64,000 bases of DNA from Brachypodium distachyon (lineage: Eukaryota; Streptophyta; Magnoliopsida; Poales; Poaceae), in NCBI RefSeq assembly GCF_000005505.3, contig NC_016131.3, positions 21,101,501-21,165,500 of the forward strand. The letters are read 5' to 3'. Both the position numbers and the translations under genes were made by a program. Shown here piece by piece: positions 54,300 to 64,000 of the stretch (position 1 is its first letter; the number at the start of each line of letters is the position of its first letter). Below the pieces are notes generated by a model, which was not told the DNA's origin, did not search any database, and was given only the letters and a program-made list of their open reading frames with translations.

Positions 54300-55230
54300 G
54301 GCCTCTGGAGCTCTAGAAGCTAAAGTGAATACTGTATTCTCGATCTAAACGACCATTCTCCATCAACAAAGGGAAATTAAGGGGCAGAAAATCCGTTCTG
54401 TTTCTTGGTTTCTGATAACACAACTCAGTGATGGATTGCTAACAGGTCCTGAGGTCCATCGATTTCTCTTGTCCTACAAAATGAGCTGCGCTCGTCCTGC
54501 GGTGACCGCCTACCAGCCATTCGACGATATGCTCACACAGGACGAAATGGCGGCGCAGCAAATCTGCGACTGCAAAGAGGAAGGCGCCATCACTCGATTG
54601 TCCAAACAAGCTAATCAACTTGCTTGTCTACAGAAAAGATTAGGAATATCCGGCGCTTACCAGCGGCTCGATCAGAAGTCAAAGCTCAAGGGAGCGACGA
54701 AGCGAGCTGCTGTATGAACAACACGAAACCTCATTGGCTTCCTCGTCTTCCTGAAGGACCTGAACCCTGGTGCCCGAGGAGGAAAGTAATGTGGTTTCTT
54801 GATTTGGGGAAGATATTTGTACCCATTCTCCTGGTAAATGTCTGAAGAGGCCGCGGCTGCGACTGTGACAGCGGTTACGAGACAACCGTGGATTCGTGGC
54901 CTCGTGGGGATAAAGTGGCTTTTCCTCTGCGATTGGATTCGTTTCAGCAAAAGGAAAGAAATGCGAGTGAGCACTCGGAGCGGAACTTTGTGTCAAACTC
55001 TACTTTTTACACATATGCAGCAAAATTTGATTGTACAATCTGACACTAATATCTTAATTAATAAATATTGACATCATAGACCTTATTCGAAATCTATTAT
55101 GAGTACTGAATAGTACAGAAACAGTCCCCAGCTCACTCTTGTTTTAAAATATACAAAAGTCTCCGGTTTATTTATAAGATTCTTTATTACAGTATATTCT
55201 TTAGTCCCATCAACAATGGGTTTGAATCGA
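54300..55230. other. Upstream region of the receptor gene
   Basis: Expected promoter and leader for the minus-strand GLR. Open frames at 54,436-54,996 lie on both strands and show no domain. No separate gene is supported. Confidence 0.4.
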
Positions 55231-55235
55231 TACTA

Positions 55236-55328
55236 CTCCCTCCAATTCATAATAAGTGTTTCAAATTTTGTATTAACTCGGTACAAAATTATACTAAACT
55301 TGAGACACTTATTATGGATCGGAGGTAG
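55236..55328. mobile_element. Stowaway MITE, 93 bp
   Basis: CTCCCTCCAATTCATAATAAG at the left pairs with CTTATTATGGATCGGAGGTAG at the right. TA flanks both sides. Confidence 0.9.
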
Positions 55329-55725
55329 TACTCCTCTAATAACCCACAACGAGGTCCTACCAACCCACCGTTGCAAGTGCATTTGCTACGCATATATGGA
55401 GCACAACTGTACAAGTGTACAACTATCATAATTTCCTATGTCCTTGGGCTACTCATTGTGGTCCTGAATTTTGTGCATGTGATTGTACATAACATGTGAG
55501 CACTTCATCACTTGATAAAAAAGAGTAGGAGCAGCAAACTTTGTGCCTTTGAATGACACACAACACCACTACCCAATCTGTGCCAAATTTTTATTTCGGT
55601 GCAGAATAAACATGGTCGTATTTATTTCACAAGTTAGATCAATTATATATAGAACTATTTTCACACCTCTAGTATGTATCTAGTTGTTTTCTTGCTCATA
55701 ATTCCGCTGCAACGGCCCTTAAGTA

Positions 55726-55941
55726 CTCCCTCCATCCTGAAATTTAAGGTGTATTTTGTTCGTTAGGATTAGCATAAGAATTTGACCAACTCCCATTGAT
55801 ATATGATTTATGTGACACAAAATCATAAGCAAAAATACATTTAATAAGAACATAATTAAATCATTTTTATGTCATATAAATTATACTAATAGAGTAAATG
55901 TTGGCTGAAGTGCTTGTCCTAACAAAATAAAATACGCATCA
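55726..55941. mobile_element. Stowaway-like MITE lacking its right terminus
   Basis: It starts CTCCCTCCATCCTGAAATTT after TA. Its inner repeat GTATTTTGTTCGTTAGGA pairs with TCCTAACAAAATAAAATAC at 55,917-55,935, but the expected GGAGGGAG end is missing, so the element is truncated or diverged there. Confidence 0.6.
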
Positions 55942-56345
55942 ACGAAGAGAATCAATGTATGGTGCCCACACAATATCTTACATCATCCTGAACGCTTTTT
56001 GTGTCTTTGTATCATCTCTTCTTCTATTTAATTGAGTCAACTTTATGCTTGATCTGATAAAAATGTACAATATCTTCATCTATTTTTCTCTCCCTAGGAT
56101 ACTACTCATATCAAATATTTGTCCTTTTTAAACTCAATTTTGTTGACTAAACTTGAATTTCAAATTCTATGGCATGATAGATACATATTGAGTCAATATA
56201 TATGGTACCGAAACATTTTGGATTTATTGGTAACTTTTTGCAGTGCTGCACTAAGTTGATATTACCATAGGATTACAAGGTTTGATGCACTATAACTTCT
56301 CTTGCGAGTCCGGATCCACCTATAAGGCTGTTTATGTTACCCGCA

Positions 56346-56382
56346 AAATAAATAAATAAATAAATAAATAAGTAAGTAAGTG
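56346..56382. repeat. AAAT/AAGT microsatellite
   Basis: About six AAAT units pass into three AAGT units in intergenic DNA. Confidence 0.85.
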
Positions 56383-56389
56383 TGTTTAT

Positions 56390-57535
56390 GTCCTTGCTCC
56401 ATGCCACTTTTGATCCTAGCTAGTAAGCACAACGGTTTGCTGTCATGATATACAAGTACTATACAACTCTTGAGTTAATGCAACTTTTGAGTTTGTTAGG
56501 CTGATGTTTACTTCCTTGCCAAACTTATTTACTTATGTCATGCCATTTTTTTTAGAACTAAACATTTTATTGCAAGTTAGCTATCAAAATTTAAGACCGT
56601 GTGCATCAATCGATACATAGACCAAATAGATCACCGCCAATATCTAAAAGGTATCTGCCAAACTTCGTCACACTCATAGCCAACGAGTACGCCCATCACA
56701 TGTCATTTGTCATTCTTTCGACACCATGTTTTCTTTTTTGCAACGTGCCCTAACTTTCCACTATGAGAACGGGATTTTAGGCTTGTAGTAGGCACCACCG
56801 AAACAAGCACCAAAGGCCTTGGCATTATTGGATTAAGTCGCTGATCTCACCACAGTCCACAGCCAGTATCCCTGGAAGGCTGGAACGCAGGCTCTAGACA
56901 AGCAGTAGACAATCTAGGTCGACCGGCATGTGCGCCCATGCAGCAAGGAGACATAGCCCTTCAATGCTCCTCCTGCTCCATGCTAGCACGTCAACCATAT
57001 AAACTTTCAGGAAGAAAGAAGTAACGTTGCCGCGTCAGTCCAAAGCACAGACAAGTCACATTTTGTTAAGATAGCCAAACAAAACACAGTTATCCAAACC
57101 AAATACCAGAGGCCCAGAGCTGATGACACCACACTGCATCTAAACAAGTAAACAACCATCTTATTTCGTGAATCATGAATTCCGCACTCCCTCTTGGAGA
57201 TTTCCTGGAAGAAGCCTAGTCTTATGCAGTCATGCTAAGTGCACCAAACAAATCCTTGTAAATTCGTAATGTCCCTACTCTTGTTAGTGGTCACACAAAA
57301 GTGCGTAAAGAAACACTAAATAAATAAAGTGTGAACTAGTAAGAAAAAATTACATCATGATTAAATAAAATGAGAAATTACATTTTATATCTGCAATATG
57401 ATACAAGCTGCTCTCATGAGTCCACTACATCTCTTCAGCAATGCAGCATAGTATACAGTAGTCTGCTGCATTTGCTTCACACAAGAAAATTGACTGAACA
57501 TAAGGTGATTTTGGATTCACATCCGACTAGTCACC
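56390..57535. other. Intergenic stretch before the ABCG gene
   Basis: A T-run at 56,547 followed by AGAACTAAACATTTTATTGC suggests another minus-strand retroposon tail. No gene is seen. Sequence just below 57,539 should be the ABCG 3' untranslated region. Confidence 0.35.
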
Positions 57536-57538
57536 CTC

Positions 57539-60500
57539 CTACCGTCTCTGGAAGTTCAACTTCGTGATGCCGTATGCAAAGAGGAAGAAGAAGAGGAGGA
57601 TGTAGCCAAAATGCCCGAGCACAAGGTAGCCGAGGAAGTCATGCTTGTAACCCAGCTTATCATTCAAGAAATCCTTCACCACCACGCCATCACGCAGGCC
57701 AGGGGCTATCACCTTCCTGTTGTCGTCGCCAAACTGCGACGCAATGACACCATAGATGGTCCAGGAAACCGGGTCAGCCCAGTAGAACCACCTCCACCAA
57801 ACAGGTATCATCTGCAAGAGAGAATATATTTTAGATGTTGTATCACAAGCTTGGAACCTGATTAGTTCCAAGAGGAAGTGCTGCAGCACCAGGGCTCTAG
57901 GTTTTTAGAACAGAGTGCCTACCGGTCGTGATATGAGGAAGCCGGCGAAAATGTTCCACTGAGTTAGGGAGAATGCAACAAGAACGCTCCCAAGAATTTG
58001 GGAGGGAGTGCATGCAATAAGCATCATGCTATACAATGTGAAGTAGGTAAAGCATGCAACAAGAAAGAACATGAAGTAGAAGAACTTGTCTGCCTTCCAC
58101 TCAAAGCCAACCATGCCGTAGAAGAGGACAGTATAAAGAATACCCTGAGCTGCACTGTACACGAACTCGACCAGTGCCTGTAAACATCACTCAGTTTCAG
58201 GAGAGAAGTTTTGAGCACATATATATATTTGAAAAATACTATCTGTAGCATAAGAATAATGAAAATGCATGCTACAGATGTACTAAAAGATAACCAGTGT
58301 ATGAAACTAAATAGATTTGCTCAATTATACTTTGGTAAGTTCGTAGACCCCCCCCTCCTCTCCCTGATGAACCATGGCTTACACATGTCAGTTAATCGAA
58401 TTTCTAGTTTTCTACAGAACAGTATCAAATCATTTGTTTTCCTTGCTCTCTCTATTAATAACTGAAAACTGTTTGTTCAATAAAAAAACGACGCTGTAGT
58501 TTAACATTTTGTACCGCTGTTCTTATCTTGGATGTTAAGTACTTCTGTTTGGAACAAGATTAAAGTATGTACATATGATAGTATATCAGTTAATAAGTGA
58601 CTAAGTTAAAAGAAAATACCTGCGCAACCGCGTAAGACAGTGGAGAGTACATCCCAGCTGCCTTTTCACGGTAGAACACTGTCCTCTCAATAGACACAAC
58701 TGGCAGAATTGAGAATGAAGTAGAAGCCCCAAGGAAGAAAACAGCAGCATAGATGGCTCCAAGTAGACTGTACAGGTCCTGCTCGGACTCTCTGCAAAAA
58801 ATAAATAAAAAATCAACAGATCAATCAAGATGCATTAGCATTCCGGGTCATTGGTCTAACATCATTCCACAAATTTATTTCCATTAGAACTAGGTAAATG
58901 AATGGAATTTGAGGATAAATTGGAATACGGAGTAGGATCATACATATTCTTTCCCTTTCGCCAAAAGACTGTACCAAACACAAGAGCATAGAGAACCGTC
59001 ATAAGATAACGCATAGCGTTATAGGGTGGATTCTTCCAATAAGATCTGAATTGCTTCCAAGCATTTGCCATGCACTGATTTAGGATATTCTGAGAATACT
59101 TGGTAGGAAATGAGATATCCTGGCTGCCTGGTGGTTGAATGCTCAACTCCTTAATAAGTTCTTGATTGCTCCTGAACATATTCATGAAAAAAATGTAAGA
59201 GCATAAAAAGGGAAATTTGCTGTTTTATTTGTTTGAATATTAAAAGAGTTCACAGTTTAAATGGCATCAAAGGAAGAAACAAATGCCCAAAGAAACTGTT
59301 AGCAGCACAACATAGACAATACTATAAATTACCGGTAAAGCGCAGAATTGGCATAAATTTCAGCAAAGTCTACATTCAGGCGCGCCTCAGCTAGAGGAGA
59401 GCTAACTTCAAGCATCCACGTAGCTGGGTTGTATCCTTCTGCTATTTTTGGAACACCTGGAACTGCCTGCAGGAAAATACTATAAATTAGAAGTAGCCTT
59501 TATTGTCGCAAATTAAATAAGGTCCTCTTCGTTGCATATGTCACATTATATATCTTCACCAATGACAAATAATTATATCTCAGATCTAACTCCTGAAGTG
59601 CTAAATGAATGTTACAGCAATGATCAAGAATCAACTGCACTACACCATGTTATTCAGAAACTAGATGCCACTACACCCTATTATTAAAAACCTACTTTCC
59701 AAGTTCTGAAAAAATGAGACATAATTCGTAGATGCAAGTCCTGCAATACCATGTGCACTTGCAAAAATTCATAAAAAAATAATACTTCTTGTAACCTGTA
59801 CAAAAAAACACAAATTTATGGCTGTATAACTCAGTTACGATTCATCTTTCTCGTCTTTTTTGTCTGTCACAATACCCCTATTTTTGCATGTGCATACGAT
59901 ATAGCTTGACTTACATCCATGATTTATTTCACAATTTTTGGAACTCAAGAAAAGGAAAAATAGAGAGAGGGAGAGAGTACAACGTGTAGTGGCAACTAGT
60001 TTCAAAATTTATTTTCATATATGTGAAGAGTTGCATGGGCCCGCATAAGTTGGGTGATAATTGAGTTTAGACTGGTATTTAACATATTAGAACCTGGTTA
60101 TCACAAACAAACTACACAGATAATTCACCTCAAAGTATTCAACTAGTATGTTAGAATAGCGACCAAGCTTGCCAGCATATGTAACCCGTCCTCCCCTCTT
60201 CATCAATAGAAGCTGAAAAACAGAACCTTTTCAGTATAGACTTGCAGCAATAAGAGCAGAAGACAGCACAAGCATATATAGCATGAACATAGCTGCAAGG
60301 ACCTCATCAAAAGACTCGAAGATATCAATACTCGGTTGATGGATTGTGCAAACCACAGTTCGTCCTGTGTTAACTGTGTTTCTCACGGTACGCATAACGA
60401 TAGCTGCAGCTCTAGCATCAAGGCCAGAAGTTGGCTCATCCATGAAGATGATTGAAGGATTTGCAACTAGCTCGACAGCAATTGTCAGCCTTTTCCTTTG

Positions 60501-63500
60501 TTCAGTTGACAACCCACTAACGCCAGGTAGACCAACGAGAGCATCACGCAATACATCAAGCTCGACTAGTGACATCACTTGCTCCACAAATACCTACAGT
60601 AAAATTAATTTTGTCAGAAACAATTAGTTCTTTCATCTCCCATGATATGAAATGAGCATCTTTTTGTTAGCATCATGTATTTGAGCAATATGATCTGTAG
60701 AAATGGGACGATACAAACTCGAATAAAACCAAAAAAATGAAACTATAACACTGCGATAAAGTAATATCTATATTTGATGTATATACATGTAGAGCAATAT
60801 GATCTCATGAGGTGCTACTCGTAATACAGACCACACAGTTTATCAACATGTGGAAATATCAAATGAATCAAACCATTCCAGCATCATGATCATCTCACCT
60901 TACACAACCTTTAAAGGATGTATTAGTAAACTGAGCTCTGTGTTCAATATGTGAGTTTCAAATATAAGTCAGAAACGTAACTCTTCTTTAAAGGAAAAAT
61001 ATAAGTGTTCTTCTTTTCCTTCATTCAGCACATTAAAAAAATAAATCTGGATCAACAAGTGCAGTGTCACTTACGCTTAACAGACAAAACCACAGAGACA
61101 TACACAAAACTACAATTAGTGTGGTTATTTCCTCCAGCATCATCAAGAGTTCATGCACATGGAACCCAGAAACTATGCAATAGAGCACATACCTTTCTTG
61201 TGTTCTCGTCAACTTCTGACGAAAGGCGGAGCCAAGCAGAATAAACAAGAGACTCGTACACAGTAACATTTGGCGAATGGATATCAGTTTGTTCGCAGTA
61301 ACCACTTATACGGGCAAAAGTTTCTTGTTTTTTAGGGTAGCCAGAAAGCCTGATGTCTCCCTCGATTGTCCCACTTGTCTTTCTTCCTGCCAGTACATCC
61401 ATTAGAGTGGTCTTTCCAGCTCCACTGACACCAACTAACGCGGTCAGAACACCAGGTTTGAATGCACCACAAATATCAGATAGTAGCTGGAGGCGGTTTT
61501 CTGTGAATCCTTGTGCCTTCATTTCCTACAAAGCAATGTTTTACATTTCAATTTCATTTCTGGACTACATCCCTTGGTAAAGCAATAGGATTTACTAGCT
61601 TAGTTCGCAAATACAGGCTAGAAAAGATGCAGATATCCTTTATTTTAACTTAAAGATGCAAACTAAGAGCAACCGAGGCAAACTAATTTTACTCCAGCTA
61701 TGACATGTCTTATCAAGTCCCATGATCTGGCGATGTCAAAAGAAATTGGGATATGTTTTTTAGAATATCAACTTACAGCAGGCATGTCTACATAGTAGTT
61801 CATGTGGTTGAAAGAAAGTGAAAAAGGTTGGAATGGCAACACCATTCCTGTCTGAGTTCTCCTGTTTGCTGCTGCATCCGTACCTAACATAATGATGAGA
61901 CCATAGGATAAATTATGAGATGCTACATACATAAAAAGACTAAAAGTAGTAGAAGAAAGAAAACTTTGTGCTCCAGTGCTCCATGATACAATGATATATA
62001 AATTGATAAATATGATATGGTGAGCTGTATATATATGCTAATATGCCTGATGGATCTTTCATAACACAATTTATGGCCCATCGGGACTGTAGGATCCTCT
62101 GATGTACCCTTTTCACCAAACATACACAGTAGAAAACCCATCCAAATGGGGCCTTATTGGAAAAAAAAATACTGGTAATACATTGAAAGTTTGCTAAAAG
62201 TGGAGATTTGATAACCAATATCGACTGAAGATGACGCATGAGGTGGATCTGCTGCTAATCTTACCATGGGTAACCTGCGACATCTGTTCTTGATTCGTTG
62301 ACCCTGTTTTCAACTCATTTTCAGTGGTCTCATCAGAAACCACAGTACTTGAACTGCCAGCAGCTGTATGGAAAATAGTATAAGTGCTTCGCCTAGGCAT
62401 CAAACAAGTGAAAATACCAGGAAAACCCTGGTTATAAACAGGACAAGGATATGTGCTTACAGCTCATAAATGTAAGAGCGCAAAGGTAGAGAATGTTAAA
62501 AAGAATCATAAATCCTATCATGGCCCCAATGGAAAGCCAATACCCCCATTCACCAGTAAAGTAGCCTTTGGATTTGAGATAAGCCTTCCCAACTGTTGAC
62601 GAACCAATGCTCCCTTCAGCGGTTGGCTGGAATTAAAAGGAGACATTAGTTCCAGACTCTAATATGTTTAGATATATAATCATCCTAGAAAATAGAGGTG
62701 ATAAAACTTATTAGATGTTCTAATTTCTTTTTTTTTCTCGAACACGCCGACAGGCGTGTCATTTTCATTAAGAAGAATGCGCAAGAAGCGCAAGTACAAA
62801 CAAAGACCCAAAAGGGTCAAAATGAGAAAAAACGCAAAACAAAAACAAAAAGAAAAGAAACCGAAAAACAACTATACCAGGGTGGGGTTAGAACTAAGGT
62901 CTAATTGCTTTCAGATAACAAAAAAATCTATCAAAAAATATTTGTCATGTGATCAATGCTTTTGTGCTTTTGTCTACATCTGATATAGATCAAAAGAGAG
63001 GAAAATAAGTGGTGACAAAAAACTTACAATAGCCCACCTACTGGCAAGGAATTCATTGACTGATATAGCATTATTGCTATACATCATGGGAGATATCCAG
63101 TATCCCCAGATCCACCAGGATTGGATGTCGGCTGTGAAAAAATGTGTATCAAGAAACCCAGTAAGAAATGGAAGTTATGATAGTCCACACTGGAAATTTT
63201 GAGACGTAATAAGACAAAACACCTCAACAAAAAAGTTTAAAACATTCTTCAAGGAAGTGGTTTTGTGTCTAACAAACAATAACTGGCTAGATAACTTATT
63301 GGACAAAGGGGTATTCTCTACAATGACATACTTACTTCTGGGGATGACAAATCCTCCGAACAAGAAAACAAGGAGAAGCACAAACATTCCGAATGTATTA
63401 GCTACAACCATCGTTTGTAAAAGTGCACCTAGCAGCCTGAACATGGCCACAGCCATCTGGTGAGTGCAAAAGTATGCTAGTAACTGCCTAAAGAACCTGA

Positions 63501-64000
63501 AATCAGTAGAAAGAAATCAATAAAAAGTACACCAAGTTATCCTCATAATTTTTTTTAAACTAATAAGTGCTGAAAGAAAGGTCAGCTACCTTCCGGGACC
63601 AGGTGCGTAACCTATAACATAATATGTAACGATTGTCCAAACAGATGTGTCCACAAGTGAAAAAGGAAGCTTCAAAATGATGTTTGCAACTCCAAAGGTC
63701 CATGCTGGAAAGAACAAGTAATCTCTCTGTTTGTAGAATACTGGTAGTTTTTTAATAGTCATTTGTACCTCGGAAAGTCCACCGAACATAATTGTGATCA
63801 AAGAAGAAGTCAAAACACCACTAAATTTGATGGTATCAGAAAATTTCTCATGGGGCATCTTTGTTCTGATAAACACGGTCATGGTTATAATTGCCAGGAC
63901 AAACAATTGAAATGACTTGAATATGTAGAGGAAGGCGTTGCGCTTCATCAGCAACCACTCTCTTGATAGCACTGCCTTGAGGGACTCCCTACTAGATAGT
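57539..64000 (-). CDS. Full-size ABCG (PDR-type) transporter, 3' part
   Basis: Fourteen exons are in view: 63590-64000 (5' edge outside), 63336-63496, 63028-63131, 62461-62626, 62265-62363, 61777-61883, 61193-61525, 60303-60593, 60129-60212, 59333-59466, 58944-59171, 58620-58791, 57923-58177 and 57539-57811. They give about 938 residues of an expected 1,400-1,500. The visible part starts in the first membrane domain ([19 protein letters not shown]), then a linker, the second nucleotide-binding domain with Walker [10 protein letters not shown], the PDR-type signature [11 protein letters not shown], Walker [14 protein letters not shown] and the switch IHQPSIDIF, then the second membrane domain, ending in [12 protein letters not shown] proteins are plasma-membrane exporters of hormones, lipids, terpenoids or toxins. 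The substrate cannot be read from sequence. The first ATP-binding domain lies off the right edge. All phases join; no internal stop was met. Confidence 0.93.
62717..62985 (-). mobile_element. Short retroposon tail inside an ABCG intron
   Basis: A T-rich run (TTTCTTTTTTTTTCTCG) followed by AACACGCCGACAGGCGTGTC and GC-richer sequence lies in the intron between exons 62461-62626 and 63028-63131. It reads as a retroposon 3' end in the gene's own orientation. The hairpin ACGCCGACAGGCGT is notable. A target duplication is not certain. Confidence 0.45.

Noticed and set aside
54436..54996. Open frames upstream of the glutamate receptor
   Set aside because: They lie in the expected promoter and leader, occur on both strands and lack domains.

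Overview
The window reads as nuclear DNA from a grass, most likely a Pooideae or Triticeae-type genome. The evidence is intron-rich genes with GT/AG splice sites, Stowaway elements ending in CTCCCTCCGT-like repeats, Tourist/Harbinger and Mutator-type MITEs, and many decayed non-LTR retroposons. There is no operon, plasmid, phage, CRISPR array or rRNA, and I recognised no tRNA. The species cannot be fixed from the sequence alone.

Seven protein-coding genes are supported, six of them on the minus strand. From left to right they are: (1) the 5' half of a PDI-like ERGIC protein (PDIL5-4 type, 111-3851, running off the left edge); (2) a small three-exon gene resembling vascular-related unknown proteins (15826-16648); (3) a plastid phosphoenolpyruvate/phosphate translocator, the only plus-strand gene (27492-29491); (4) cytosolic ribosomal protein eL42 (33769-35287); (5) an SGP1/Spg1-like small GTPase (37811-40578); (6) a clade-3-like glutamate receptor channel (50600-54296); (7) the 3' two thirds of a full-size PDR-type ABCG transporter (57539-64000, running off the right edge). 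I rebuilt the exons by hand from reading frame, splice sites and remembered family sequence, and all junction phases close.

Between genes the sequence is mainly transposon debris. 4-7 kb holds an antisense LINE tail split by two inverted Tourist-like MITEs, then a Stowaway. 7.2-9.2 kb is a broken LINE reverse transcriptase. 11.4-12.3 kb and 21.8-23.5 kb hold Mutator-like elements with long terminal inverted repeats, two of them with perfect 9-bp target duplications and one that may carry a captured gene fragment. 30.7-32.0 kb holds a 1-kb Harbinger/Tourist element and a Stowaway. Two copies of one retroposon family lie near 18.6 and 36.6 kb. 24.1-25.3 kb is an orphan GC-rich block.

The genes have unrelated housekeeping, transport and signalling roles and do not form a pathway or cluster. 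I found no convincing undescribed system. The most checkable points are the transposon structures, very small exons in several genes (3 bp in eL42, 12 bp in PPT, 32 bp in the glutamate receptor), and the possible Pack-MULE.
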